This document shows, piece after piece, positions 34,691 through 42,868 of a stretch of 64,000 nt of DNA; position 1 is the first letter of the stretch; every line of letters starts with the position of its first letter. A program made the position numbers and the translations under genes. Below the pieces are notes generated by a model. That model searched no databases. It was not told the origin of the DNA and saw only the letters and a program-made list of their open reading frames with translations. The stretch is from PFL25 sp046260155 (GTDB taxonomy: Bacteria > Chloroflexota > Anaerolineae > Anaerolineales > UBA4823). Location: the NCBI GenBank assembly GCA_046260155.1, contig JBJYXV010000074.1:129386-193385 (forward strand). The letters are read 5' to 3'.

Positions 34691-35128
34691 ATGCGCATTT
34701 TAGTGCAGCGCGTCAAACACGCTCGAGTCTCTGTCGATGACCAGACGATCGCCCAGATTGGTTATGGCTTAGTGCTCCTTGTGGGTGTCGCCCCATCAGA
34801 CCAGGAAGATCAAGCGCGCTATTTAGCCGAGAAAATCGCCCATTTGCGTATCTTTGAAGATCAAGACGGAAAAATGAACCGCTCTGTATTGGAAATGAAA
34901 GGTGAGGTGCTCGTTGTCTCACAATTTACCCTGTTCGCGGATACCCGCAAGGGACGCCGTCCATCGTTTACAGGTGCCGCTCCACCTCAGATTGCTGAGC
35001 CCCTGGTCAGCCGGTTTGCCACTTTTCTGACCCAGCTGGGAATCCCCACTCAATGGGGAGAATTTGGCGCTCACATGCTGGTTGAAATCGCCAATGATGG
35101 GCCCGTAACAATTTTTCTCGAACGTTAA
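34691..35128 (+). CDS. dtd: D-aminoacyl-tRNA deacylase
   Basis: 145 residues, standard DTD length. It hydrolyses D-amino acids (and some glycine) mischarged on tRNA. Both active-site blocks are intact: V-S-Q-F-T-L-F with its Thr region, and the cross-subunit G-P in N-D-G-P-V-T-I. The N-terminus M-R-I-L-V-Q-R-V matches the family, fixing the start at 34691. No Shine-Dalgarno is visible and the gene may be leaderless. Its stop codon (35126-35128) directly abuts the stop of the convergent PyrD-like gene, with no base between. Confidence 0.95.
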   Translation: MRILVQRVKHARVSVDDQTIAQIGYGLVLLVGVAPSDQEDQARYLAEKIAHLRIFEDQDGKMNRSVLEMKGEVLVVSQFTLFADTRKGRRPSFTGAAPPQIAEPLVSRFATFLTQLGIPTQWGEFGAHMLVEIANDGPVTIFLER

Positions 35129-35923
35129 TCAAACCGACTGGTCCCCTTCACCAAGCTCTCCCAAACTCCATAAAAACGAATCCAGCTGCACCCCAAGCGC
35201 GCCCATTTCCAGCAATGCATCAACCTGGCTTTGCTGGTACACACCACCACCCGCGATCACCTGTAATCCAATCCCAATCACTTCCTGGGTAACTGCCAGT
35301 GTAAAGGGGAAGACTGCAGGACCAAACATCCTGCCGTGCACTGGTAGACCTTGCTGATCCAGGATTGCGCCGCGTGGAGGTGCAAAACTGATCGCGGCAA
35401 GAGGAGATTCAACCAGTTCCCGTGCAAATTCTCCTGCTTTTTCAAGCGGTACTCGGACAATGATCGGTAATTCACCCACCGCAGCCCGAACAAACTCAGC
35501 AGCCTGGCAAGGAGCACATTGTGGAGGTAATCCCAGCTCGAATCCTATTACCCCATCCAATCCCTCCAGGCTCGAGATCATCGAGCCAACTTCGTCCGCC
35601 TGCCCCACCAGCAGATGGGCAATGATCGGTAATGTTGAGCGTGCCCAGCGGGTGGCATACTGCCTGATCACCGCGTTTAATCCCGGATTTGGATAACCAG
35701 AATGCAGTAAAAATCCACCCGGGTAGGTTTTACACATCCTGTTCCGGGCCGGTGAGCGAGAGTGCGGGCTGATCGGATTGGTCACGAATGCGCCGAAGCG
35801 TTCAAAATTGATCAGATTGCCCGCCTGAGGTGCAAAACCAAGGGTTCCAGCTGCATTCATCAAGGGCGACGAAATCTCCAGGTCAAATTTTGGTTTTGAA
35901 AAATCAAGCTGCATTTCATCCAT
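35129..35923 (-). CDS. Dihydroorotate dehydrogenase-like flavoprotein, altered active site
   Basis: 264 residues, short for the family (about 300). N-terminal motifs match PyrD class 1 (L-M-N-A-A-G-T-L-G-F), and the phosphate-binding strand and glycine loop are recognisable (V-I-A-G-G-G-V-Y). Two key points differ. The FMN/orotate lysine in the usual V-T-K is N in V-T-N-P, and the catalytic cysteine block N-x-S-C-P-N is replaced by L-G-L-P-P-Q. It may bind FMN but is unlikely to oxidise dihydroorotate by the standard mechanism. It is third in the minus-strand unit PyrK-like, LmbE-like, PyrD-like. The electron-transfer partner in the same unit suggests a different redox reaction. Confidence 0.75.
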   Translation of the reverse strand: MDEMQLDFSKPKFDLEISSPLMNAAGTLGFAPQAGNLINFERFGAFVTNPISPHSRSPARNRMCKTYPGGFLLHSGYPNPGLNAVIRQYATRWARSTLPIIAHLLVGQADEVGSMISSLEGLDGVIGFELGLPPQCAPCQAAEFVRAAVGELPIIVRVPLEKAGEFARELVESPLAAISFAPPRGAILDQQGLPVHGRMFGPAVFPFTLAVTQEVIGIGLQVIAGGGVYQQSQVDALLEMGALGVQLDSFLWSLGELGEGDQSV

Positions 35924-35950
35924 TCGGATTACCCTGTGGCCTATGATGAT

Positions 35951-36712
35951 TCAACCAGAGCTTTGAATGTTCCACTGCCCGAGGTTTTGATTCAACCACT
36001 GATACTGGACGATGGTGTGGGAGGGATAAGCAAAATGTAAACTTTCCTCGTGGATTAATACCTCCGGGACGCTCAGCTGGCGGCCTGCTTTTTGTGATGC
36101 ACGCCGCACAAACAGAGCATGTTGGGTGCGGTGGCACATGGCTGCCTTCGTTTTCTGCTCCAGAGCGGCAGTGATATCAATCACCATGTTGGCCCTGTCA
36201 TCAACATTCGCCAATAATGGGAGGGGATGTTCTGGATAGTTTGCCGCGATGCTGACCAGCGCTGGTCCCTGCTCACCAAATGACATCACCGCCGCGAGCG
36301 CGGCCTGAAAACTAATTTTGTGTGCTGGATGCCCATACTCGCCATTAGACCCGTGGCTGATCACCAAGTCAATATTGAATTGGCGGATACTGGCCGCGAT
36401 CTGTCCAGCCAAGAAAGTAACATCCTCCGTGTAGGGATAAAGTTGCGCATCCTCACCGATGCGTGGATCAGTGTAGCCCAGAAAAGTCAGGCTGCGGCCT
36501 TCCAGTGCACCTACCGCGCACACCAGTTCTTGCTCTCGCACCTGGCCAAGTTCTTCAACCGTGCACACCGGTGGCTCGCCGGTTTCACCTCCCTCGCCTC
36601 GGGTGGCACACAGGTAATGCACCTGAGCTCCATTCTGAGCTAGCAGGGCCAGTGTACCACCCGCCAGGATGGTTTCATCATCCGGGTGGGCAAAAAAGGC
36701 CAGAATATTCAC
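35951..36712 (-). CDS. PIG-L/LmbE-family deacetylase
   Basis: 253 residues. The metal-binding block A-H-P-D-D-E lies at residues 8-13, and the second zinc block is H-G-S-N-G-E-Y-G-H-P-A-H in the middle. Family members remove N-acetyl groups from sugars, including those on glycosyl-inositol or thiol precursors such as mycothiol and bacillithiol. Substrate unknown. Its ATG overlaps the PyrK-like stop by 4 bp and the gene ends 27 bp before the PyrD-like start, so all three are one transcription unit. Nothing else for thiol biosynthesis is adjacent. Confidence 0.9.
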   Translation of the reverse strand: MNILAFFAHPDDETILAGGTLALLAQNGAQVHYLCATRGEGGETGEPPVCTVEELGQVREQELVCAVGALEGRSLTFLGYTDPRIGEDAQLYPYTEDVTFLAGQIAASIRQFNIDLVISHGSNGEYGHPAHKISFQAALAAVMSFGEQGPALVSIAANYPEHPLPLLANVDDRANMVIDITAALEQKTKAAMCHRTQHALFVRRASQKAGRQLSVPEVLIHEESLHFAYPSHTIVQYQWLNQNLGQWNIQSSG

Positions 36713-37398
36713 CTGCTTATCCCTTCCAATACTCCTGAAAGGTCAAAAACCGGTCCATCCTCGCAGGCCAGTTTCCAGGAGCGGTTGATCTTAACCGCAC
36801 AGACACCGCACTTGCCAATTCCACAACAGGGAATATTGGTGTCTATAAGAATTTGGCCACGCAAGGTTTCCGGCTCATGAGTTGATTTGTAGAATAAAGT
36901 AGCCATATCCTCCAACCTATCCAGAGGGCAATCCACGACAATAAAATCAGCCCAGGTGATTGATTCTGGTAAACTTTCAATGGGATACGCTTCAAGCGCT
37001 GGGGGTAGATCAGAGAATAATAGATCACTAAATATTGTGCTGCCAGAATTTTCCCCTTTCATCCTGTCTAAAAGCGGCAGCAGCCTGGAGACAGAATTTC
37101 CCAGGGCAACCAGTGCCAATCGCTGCACATCGCCTGGCAATTGAAAACCATTACCCAAAGGTCCAAATAAAGTTAATTGTGTTCCGGGTTGCCAGGAAGA
37201 TGGATAAGGTTTTGGCGCCACGAAACCCTGCTTCCAGGTGCCTGATAAAAATAACGGCGTCCCTTGAATCGCACCATGCTCAGCTGCCAGCAGGTACTGT
37301 CCGGGCTCCGGGATGACCTGCTGGGGGCAAGCAACCAGGGCTTTTTCTTCTCGTGACTCCAGCTGCAACGCAGACACAAGCCCTTTTACCCTACGCAT
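36709..37398 (-). CDS. PyrK-like iron-sulfur electron transfer subunit
   Basis: 229 residues. The C-terminus holds the [2Fe-2S] site of dihydroorotate dehydrogenase B: P-C-C-G-I-G-K-C-G-V-C-A-V, then L-A-C-E-D-G-P-V-F. The N-terminal half is a reduced ferredoxin-reductase-like domain (P-G-Q-Y-L-L, F-G-P-L-G-N-G-F), shorter and with weak FAD motifs compared with typical PyrK (about 250-260). It would pass electrons between NAD(H) and its flavin partner, here the PyrD-like protein. First gene of its operon; an extended -10-like box sits 6 nt before the ATG, implying a leaderless mRNA. Confidence 0.8.
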   Translation of the reverse strand: MRRVKGLVSALQLESREEKALVACPQQVIPEPGQYLLAAEHGAIQGTPLFLSGTWKQGFVAPKPYPSSWQPGTQLTLFGPLGNGFQLPGDVQRLALVALGNSVSRLLPLLDRMKGENSGSTIFSDLLFSDLPPALEAYPIESLPESITWADFIVVDCPLDRLEDMATLFYKSTHEPETLRGQILIDTNIPCCGIGKCGVCAVKINRSWKLACEDGPVFDLSGVLEGISR

Positions 37399-37404
37399 AG
37401 CTGC

Positions 37405-37413
37405 ATGTTATCA
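37405..37413 (-). promoter_or_regulatory. Extended -10 promoter, probably leaderless, for the PyrK-like operon
   Basis: On the minus strand TGATAACAT ends 6 nt before the ATG at 37398. The arrangement is the same as at the epimerase and gatC genes. The -10 has one mismatch to TATAAT in two positions, so the call is moderate. Confidence 0.45.
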
Positions 37414-37533
37414 CGATTCAATTCCCCGGGCAACGATCCATTCCTAAGCTCGATCATTCAGGTATACCATCTGAATGTGCATGAATGCATAACCTTAGCC
37501 CATTTATTTATATCAATTTATTAACTTAGCTAT

Positions 37534-37570
37534 CTTGCATCAAGGAGGTTTTCAACCTCCTTGATGCAAG
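37534..37570. repeat. Perfect 17-bp inverted repeat with 3-nt loop
   Basis: CTTGCATCAAGGAGGTT (37534-37550), TTC, then its exact reverse complement (37554-37570). Neither side carries a T tract, so it is not a classic terminator. Two weaker palindromes of similar core (AAGGAGATTTGCAAACCTCG at 37598-37617 and CAGGAGTGCAATTCCTC at 37629-37645) follow, so the stretch 37534-37650 may be a cluster of one degenerate repeat family. The 353-bp gap between the PyrK-like and SPFH genes holds this cluster and the promoter below; I see no gene in it. Confidence 0.75.
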
Positions 37571-37708
37571 GTAGGTATGGTGAAGAGAAGGTTCGTAAGG
37601 AGATTTGCAAACCTCGTTTTGTTGTTCGCAGGAGTGCAATTCCTCTCTGAGCATAGATCTCTATTTTCGTCATACCAATGACTAAACTAAATTCAAACGC
37701 ATTTCTAG

Positions 37709-37714
37709 TATAAT
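37709..37714 (+). promoter_or_regulatory. -10 element of the SPFH-selD unit
   Basis: A perfect TATAAT 37 nt before the SPFH ATG. No good -35 hexamer is visible 16-18 bp upstream. Confidence 0.5.
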
Positions 37715-37751
37715 CCCCCTGCAGTAAGCTAAAAAATACGGAGGTTTTCAA

Positions 37752-38834
37752 ATGAACTTTTCCAGCGTGCTTCAAGGGCTTGTTGCCTTTTTATGGATCG
37801 CGGTTGTTGGTATGATCATCCTGGCGGTTGTGCGTGCAGCCCGTGGTTATAAAGTCAGGACTCTCTCGGTCGCCGTGTTGGTTACTGCTATACTGGCTGT
37901 TGTCTTAACCACGATCAGTGCCGGTTTGGTTTTTATCCAACCGGAAGAGCGTGGAGTTGTCATCTCAGCCATCGCAGAAGATGGTTATCGCCGGGAACCT
38001 CTCCAGCCCGGGTTAAATTGGATCATCCCCTATTTCGAATCAGTCGTCCGGTATCCAATCTCCCGCCAGACATACACCATGTCTATCGCCCCGAGCGAAG
38101 GGCAGATCCAGGGTGATGATTCTGTTGCTGCTCGTACCTCTGATGGACAGGAAATCTTCTTGGATGCTTCGGTCATTTATGCTATCGATCCCGCGGAAGT
38201 GGTTAAGGTACACATTGACTGGCAAAACCGCTATACCCAGGAGCTGGTACGCCCAATTTCCAGAGGAATTATCCGGGATGCTGTATCCCAATTCCGGGTC
38301 GAGGAAGTGGTCAGCTCCAAGCGCTTCGAGCTGCAGGAGTTTATCACTGAGAGGACGAAGGAAATGCTAGCCCAAAATGGCCTGATGATGACCGATTTCG
38401 TACTGCGCAATATCCAGTTCTCACAAGAATATGCTGCCTCTGTGGAGCAGAAACAGATCGCTGAACAGCAGGCTCAGCAGGCCAGATTCGTCGTCGAACA
38501 AAGACGCCAGGAAGCCGACCAGGCGCGCGAAGTTGCCAAAGGCCAGAGAGACGCTTCAATTACTATTGCCGAAGGTAAGGCAGAAGCGCGCCTGATTGAA
38601 GCCGATGCAGAGGCAAAAGCCCTATTGCTCGTCGCAGATGCCCTGCGCGACAATTCCGACCTGCTCACCTATACATATATCACCAAGATCGCCCCTGGTG
38701 TACAGGTGATGCTCCTGCCCAGTGACAACCAGTTTCTCTTCCCATTACCCACCCTGGAACCCGGCTCGAACCTGCAATCTGTTTTACCGACACCAATGCC
38801 AACACCCGTTCCCACTCCAGAGGCAACACCCTAA
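37752..38834 (+). CDS. SPFH/Band 7 (prohibitin-like) membrane protein
   Basis: 360 residues. Two N-terminal hydrophobic segments (about residues 8-27 and 38-62) anchor it. The Band 7 domain follows (V-F-I-Q-P-E-E-R-G-V-V, L-Q-P-G-L-N-W-I-I-P), then a long Ala/Gln/Glu-rich coiled coil (about residues 225-300) and a Pro/Thr tail (P-T-P-M-P-T-P-V-P-T-P). SPFH proteins form large membrane rings, regulating proteases (HflKC-FtsH) or membrane microdomains. Strong GGAGG precedes the ATG. The stop TAA is followed directly by the selD start, so the two are translationally linked; why is unknown. Confidence 0.9.
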   Translation: MNFSSVLQGLVAFLWIAVVGMIILAVVRAARGYKVRTLSVAVLVTAILAVVLTTISAGLVFIQPEERGVVISAIAEDGYRREPLQPGLNWIIPYFESVVRYPISRQTYTMSIAPSEGQIQGDDSVAARTSDGQEIFLDASVIYAIDPAEVVKVHIDWQNRYTQELVRPISRGIIRDAVSQFRVEEVVSSKRFELQEFITERTKEMLAQNGLMMTDFVLRNIQFSQEYAASVEQKQIAEQQAQQARFVVEQRRQEADQAREVAKGQRDASITIAEGKAEARLIEADAEAKALLLVADALRDNSDLLTYTYITKIAPGVQVMLLPSDNQFLFPLPTLEPGSNLQSVLPTPMPTPVPTPEATP

Positions 38835-39902
38835 ATGATGTCTGCTAATCCGCCTTCTGGTCGCCAGATTCGCCTGACCAGCCTGTCCAGCTGTGCGGGT
38901 TGAGCGTCTAAACTCAACGCGGAAACGCTGGCGCAGGTACTGCGTCCCATACAGGGGTTATTCCAATCCAGCGACTACCCTGATCTACTCGTCGGTCTCG
39001 GAGAACCTGACGATGCTGCAGTCTGGCACTTGGATGATGAACGTGCCCTGGTCGTGACCACAGATTTCTTTACACCCGTTGTTGATGATCCTTACGATTA
39101 TGGGGCTATCGCGGCCGCGAACAGCCTATCAGATATTTACGCCATGGGTGGGGTACCGTTTCTGGCGCTCAATATCGCGGCCCTACCGCCCAACCTGCCG
39201 GCAGAAGTGTCCGCCCAGATTCTGCTCGGTGGTGCAGAAAAAGCACGCGAGGCCGGTGTAGTTGTCGCAGGCGGGCATACCATCCAGGATAAAGAACCTA
39301 AGTATGGGCTCATCGCGCTCGGCATTGTTCACCCCTCTAAAATGATTACTAAGCACGGAGCACAGGTAGGTGACCGGTTGGTTTTAAGCAAACCAATCGG
39401 CTTCGGTACCACGACGACCGCCCTGAAGAATAACAAAGTGGATCCAGATGACCTGGAGGAAGTCGTCACCTGGATGAAACGTCTCAACAAAAAAACTGCA
39501 GAACTGGCACAGGAATTTAGCTTGTGCGGGGGAACTGATGTAACTGGCTTCGGCCTGCTCGGTCATGCCTATGAAATGGCTAAAGCCTCAGGTGTTGGAT
39601 TGAATCTCTTTTATAACAAAATCCCAATGCTCAACGGTGCTCAGAAGTATGCCCGGGAATGGATCTTCCCTGGCGGTTCGTACGACAACAAGGCCTTTTT
39701 TGGTTCGCATGTCAGTTTCGCATCTCAAATTGATGAACCATCCCAGATGCTGCTTTACGATGCTCAAACCAGTGGTGGTTTACTGTTGTCAGTACCCCAA
39801 GGGAAGTTGGAACATCTCTTTTCAAGAGCTGCAGAAGTGGGACAAGAACTTTGGATGATTGGTGAAGTAATCGCAGGGGAATCTATCCGGGTCATTCCGT
39901 GA
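38835..39902 (+). CDS. selD: Selenide, water dikinase with active-site selenocysteine
   Basis: 355 residues from ATG 38835 (or 38838), read through TGA at 38901-38903. The enzyme makes selenophosphate, the Se donor for Sec-tRNA. The N-terminal loop reads S-C-A-G-U23-A-S-K26, matching the catalytic C/U-x-x-K of SelD. After the TGA the family blocks continue without interruption: P-D-D-A-A-V-W, D-F-F-T-P-V-V-D-D-P-Y, A-L-S-D-I-Y-like (S-L-S-D-I-Y-A-M-G-G), and A-G-G-H-T-I. An annotation starting at the first ATG after the TGA (39030) would lose the active site. It is coupled to the SPFH gene. Being itself a selenoprotein, its own synthesis depends on its product. Confidence 0.93.
38930..38946 (+). 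promoter_or_regulatory. Weak SECIS candidate in selD
   Basis: GGCGCAG (38930-38936) pairs with CTGCGTC (38940-38946), one G-T wobble, around loop GTA. It begins 26 nt after the TGA, further than usual. An alternative GCGT/ACGC stem at 38904-38920 is nearer but weak. Neither is convincing by eye. Confidence 0.35.
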
Positions 39903-39918
39903 TCCAGGAGGTATACAA

Positions 39919-40062
39919 ATGATCGGTAATGTCGAACTGCTACTCATTTTGCTCATATCAGTAATATATCTGGGTATACCATTAGTTACCCTGGTGTTGG
40001 TAATCATGATTCATCAGCGTCTCAAGCACATTGAAGCGCTGATCAACCGTCCAAAAGAATAA
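39919..40062 (+). CDS. 47-residue single-helix membrane protein
   Basis: A short gene with a strong AGGAGG 7 nt before its ATG at 39919. The product is one hydrophobic helix (about residues 6-30, L-L-L-I-L-L-I-S-V-I-Y-L-G) followed by a short basic, amphipathic tail (H-Q-R-L-K-H-I-E). It lies 16 bp after selD and 18 bp before the gamma-glutamyltransferase on the same strand. No family is recognised. The ribosome-binding site and hydrophobic pattern are the evidence that it is real. Confidence 0.65.
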   Translation: MIGNVELLLILLISVIYLGIPLVTLVLVIMIHQRLKHIEALINRPKE

Positions 40063-40080
40063 TATCGAACCCCAAAACCA

Positions 40081-41730
40081 ATGCCTATGATAACGAAATC
40101 AAAACCGGAATATCATTCCCGGCGATCACCAGTTCTGGGCACCCGCGGTATGGTGGCAGCCTCCCAACCTTTGGCAGTGGCTGCTGGCCTGGAAATCCTC
40201 AGCCTGGGTGGGAATGCTGCGGATGCAGCTGTCGCTACCGCCGCAGCTTTAAATGTGACCGAGCCCACTTCGACCGGCCTGGGCGGTGATTGCTTCGCAC
40301 TTTACTTCAATTCTGGCGACCACGTGGTGTCAGCCCTTAACGGTTCCGGGCGCTCACCGGCCTCACTGACTTTGCAACGCTTGGCTCGAGAGGGTTTTCA
40401 CAAGGAGCTGCCGCCTTTCCATCCTTATACCATCACCGTTCCTGGTGCCTGCGCCGGGTGGTGCGATCTGGTTGATGAGTACGGTCGCCTCGAAATGTCG
40501 CAGGTCCTGGCTCCTGCAATACGACTTGCGGAAGAGGGATTTCCGGTCGCTCCGCTCACAGCCTATTTCTGGTCACGGGGAGTGGAAAAGCAGCTGAGAG
40601 AGGCTCCTGGAGGCCTAGAATTAACTATCAATGGGAATGCCCCGCAGCCAGGCGAAATTTTCAGGAATCCCGGTTTGGCGCGCACCTTCCGCACAGTCGC
40701 CGAAAGTGGGAAAGAGGCGTTTTACCAAGGCCCTATCGCCGAATCCATCGCCCATGTGGTTGAGACTGCTGGCGGCTGCCTGGGCATATCCGACCTGGCA
40801 AACCACCAAAGCACCTGGGAAAATCCGATCAGCACCACTTACCGTGGGCTCCGCATCTGGGAATGCCCTCCGAATGGGCAGGGATTGGCAGCTCTGCTCG
40901 CCTTGAACATCCTGGAAGGCTTCGATCTTACAGCCCTGTCGCCTCTATCATCGCGCCGTTTGCACCTGGAGATCGAAGCCCTGCGCTTGGCTTTTGCTGA
41001 TACCAGCTGGTACGTTGCTGATCCAGTATTTAATCCAGCACCTCTCGATATGTTGCTTTCCAAAGAATATGCTGCCGAACGGAGGCGGCTGATTGATCCA
41101 GACAAGGCAACCTTGAACCAACAACACGCTGCACCAACTTCTGGTTCGGATACTGTGTATCTAAGCGTAGTTGATAATCAGTGCAATGCCTGCTCATTTA
41201 TCAACAGCAATTATATGGGGTTTGGAACTGGAATTGTTCCCTCAGGTTGGGGTTTTTCCCTGCAGAACCGAGGCCATACCTTCCGCTTAGATCCCGAACA
41301 CCCCAACGCACTCGCCCCTGGTAAAAGGCCTTACCATACCATTATCCCTGCTATGGCTACGCTTCCCGGTCCGGATGGAAGCCACGAATTGTATGCCAGT
41401 TTCGGGGTTATGGGAGGCTTCATGCAACCTCAGGGACACCTGCAGGTAGTGGTCGCAATGGTGGATGACCAGCTGGATCCTCAACAAAGCCTCGATCAAC
41501 AAAGATTCTGTATTTCAGATGGTGAAGCAGGTGGTGCAGTGAGTTTAGAAGACGGAATCTCGCTCGCCGACATTGACGGATTAATTGCACTCGGCCACGA
41601 TATCACAATAGTCAGCGGTCACGAGCGCGCCCTGTTCGGTCGCGGCCAAATTATCCAGCGCGATTCAACCAGCGGCGTGCTTTGTGCCGGCAGCGATCCA
41701 AGGGCGGATGGTTGTGCAATGACCCTGTAA
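40081..41730 (+). CDS. Gamma-glutamyltransferase family Ntn hydrolase
   Basis: 549 residues. GGT enzymes cleave gamma-glutamyl bonds, as in glutathione, and mature by autocleavage before a Thr. The family's N-terminal block G-M-V-A-A-S-Q-P-L-A, G-G-N-A-A-D-A-A-V-A, and T-G-L-G-G-D are present. The candidate nucleophile is T358 in G-S-D-T-V-Y-L-S-V-V-D; the usual T-T-H is S-D-T here, so alignment of the cleavage site is less certain. No signal peptide is visible. Substrate is uncertain: homologues include acylases for cephalosporins and other amides. It follows the small membrane protein closely. Confidence 0.88.
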   Translation: MPMITKSKPEYHSRRSPVLGTRGMVAASQPLAVAAGLEILSLGGNAADAAVATAAALNVTEPTSTGLGGDCFALYFNSGDHVVSALNGSGRSPASLTLQRLAREGFHKELPPFHPYTITVPGACAGWCDLVDEYGRLEMSQVLAPAIRLAEEGFPVAPLTAYFWSRGVEKQLREAPGGLELTINGNAPQPGEIFRNPGLARTFRTVAESGKEAFYQGPIAESIAHVVETAGGCLGISDLANHQSTWENPISTTYRGLRIWECPPNGQGLAALLALNILEGFDLTALSPLSSRRLHLEIEALRLAFADTSWYVADPVFNPAPLDMLLSKEYAAERRRLIDPDKATLNQQHAAPTSGSDTVYLSVVDNQCNACSFINSNYMGFGTGIVPSGWGFSLQNRGHTFRLDPEHPNALAPGKRPYHTIIPAMATLPGPDGSHELYASFGVMGGFMQPQGHLQVVVAMVDDQLDPQQSLDQQRFCISDGEAGGAVSLEDGISLADIDGLIALGHDITIVSGHERALFGRGQIIQRDSTSGVLCAGSDPRADGCAMTL

Positions 41731-41754
41731 TTTAATTTATCAGATTGACCCGCG

Positions 41755-41763
41755 TGTTATAAT
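41755..41763 (+). promoter_or_regulatory. Extended -10 promoter for ferritin
   Basis: TGTTATAAT, a perfect extended -10, 67 nt before the GTG start of the ferritin gene. No good -35 is visible. Confidence 0.55.
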
Positions 41764-41830
41764 CCCCCCGTAGAATACACAGGAATTTCCCCAAAAAAAT
41801 TACAACTTATTCTTGAAAGGAGAATTTGAG

Positions 41831-42340
41831 GTGTTAATCAGCAAGGAATTAGAATCGGCAATGGATGCCCAGATCGGTCGCGAATTTGGAGCCAGTATGC
41901 AGTATGTAAATATTGCTACGTACTTCGATTCCGATAACCTACCGCAGCTAGCGGCATTCTTCTACCGCCAGGCAGAAGAAGAGAAAATGCATGCCATGAA
42001 ATTTGTTCACTATATCGTCGAAGCCGGTGGCCAGGTGCGCGTACCTGCAATTGAAGAAGCCAAATACGATTTTCAATCACCCAAGGAAGCTGTACAGGCA
42101 GCCTTGGATTGGGAAGTAGAAGTCACCAAGCAGATCAACAATCTGATGGACCTGGCGATTAAACAGAATGATCACATCGGACAGGATTTCTTACGCTGGT
42201 TTGTCACTGAACAGTTAGAAGAAGTGTCGACTATGGACACCTTGTTATCCGTCGTTGAGCGCGCTGGTGATAATGTTTTATGGGTGGAGGATTTTCTGGC
42301 GCGCAATCCAGTCGTCCCTGCAGATCCCCAGGCAGCATAG
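41831..42340 (+). CDS. Ferritin-like iron storage protein
   Basis: 169 residues from a GTG at 41831, which has AAAGGAG 8 nt upstream; a TTG 18 nt earlier lies inside that site. It has the four-helix ferritin fold pattern: Q-Y-V-N-I-A-T-Y-F on helix A, then E-E-E-K-M-H-A-M-K-F, where E and H are ferroxidase-centre ligands, and W-F-V-T-E-Q-L-E-E-V on a later helix. Bacterial non-haem ferritins oxidise Fe(II) and store the mineral in a 24-mer. A terminator follows 34 bp after the stop, so the gene is monocistronic. Confidence 0.93.
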   Translation: MLISKELESAMDAQIGREFGASMQYVNIATYFDSDNLPQLAAFFYRQAEEEKMHAMKFVHYIVEAGGQVRVPAIEEAKYDFQSPKEAVQAALDWEVEVTKQINNLMDLAIKQNDHIGQDFLRWFVTEQLEEVSTMDTLLSVVERAGDNVLWVEDFLARNPVVPADPQAA

Positions 42341-42373
42341 ATCTCCAAGATTTTTTCAAATAATTTCAATTGT

Positions 42374-42417
42374 GCGGATGGTAATCGTGAAATTTACTTG
42401 CCGTCCGCTTTTTTTTT
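42374..42417 (+). terminator. Intrinsic terminator of the ferritin gene
   Basis: GCGGATGGTAA (42374-42384) pairs with TTGCCGTCCGC (42398-42408), two wobbles, followed by a run of nine or more T. Confidence 0.85.
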
Positions 42418-42556
42418 GTATATGCTGTCCACCAGCCTGATTTGGTGAGTTAAGGACCTGCGCGTGGAAGGGAGCGCATCCTGGCAACCAAGTAGTCAGC
42501 ATCCGCTCAAGCGTTCTAATTGAAACCCTTTTCACCAAATAACCATTAAACGAAAA

Positions 42557-42578
42557 GACATCTCGAAGTAGAGATGCC
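42557..42578 (-). terminator. Intrinsic terminator of the CNB-NifU unit
   Basis: On the minus strand CATCTC/GAGATG pairs over the 6-nt loop TACTTC, flanked by G-C, then TTTTCGTTT. It lies 30 bp beyond the NifU-like stop. Confidence 0.65.
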
Positions 42579-42607
42579 TTGAATTTCGAACCAGATTGAT
42601 CGATTAA

Positions 42608-42865
42608 TTACGCTGTGACTGACTCTACGCGCACATCAGGGAAAAACTGGTGGATGGTCCCTGCGACCCAACCTTGAAGTGTACTCGGGAGCAGTGGGCA
42701 GCCCAGGCAAGCCCCACCCAACCTTACCCTGACAACCTGACCGTCAAAATCAACCATCTCCACCGAGCCACCGTGATATTGCTCAATATATGCACTCAGC
42801 TGGTTGATCAGAACCTGCATACGCTCTTCATCAGTAGATTCAGGGATATTATTGCTGGCAACCAT
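42608..42865 (-). CDS. NifU C-terminal domain (Nfu) iron-sulfur scaffold
   Basis: 85 residues, a stand-alone Nfu domain. The C-x-x-C cluster ligand site is L-G-G-A-C-L-G-C-P-L in the family position, with the hydrophobic strand preceding it. Such proteins carry a [4Fe-4S] cluster between monomers and deliver it to apo-enzymes. It is the second gene after the cyclic-nucleotide-binding protein (3 bp between), on the minus strand. Several Fe-S proteins are elsewhere in the window (formate dehydrogenase, PyrK-like). Confidence 0.93.
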   Translation of the reverse strand: MVASNNIPESTDEERMQVLINQLSAYIEQYHGGSVEMVDFDGQVVRVRLGGACLGCPLLPSTLQGWVAGTIHQFFPDVRVESVTA

Positions 42866-42868
42866 TAC

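Noticed and set aside
37530..37775. Minus-strand frame of 81 codons
   Set aside because: It runs through the perfect inverted repeat and into the SPFH gene's start; protein-like features are missing.
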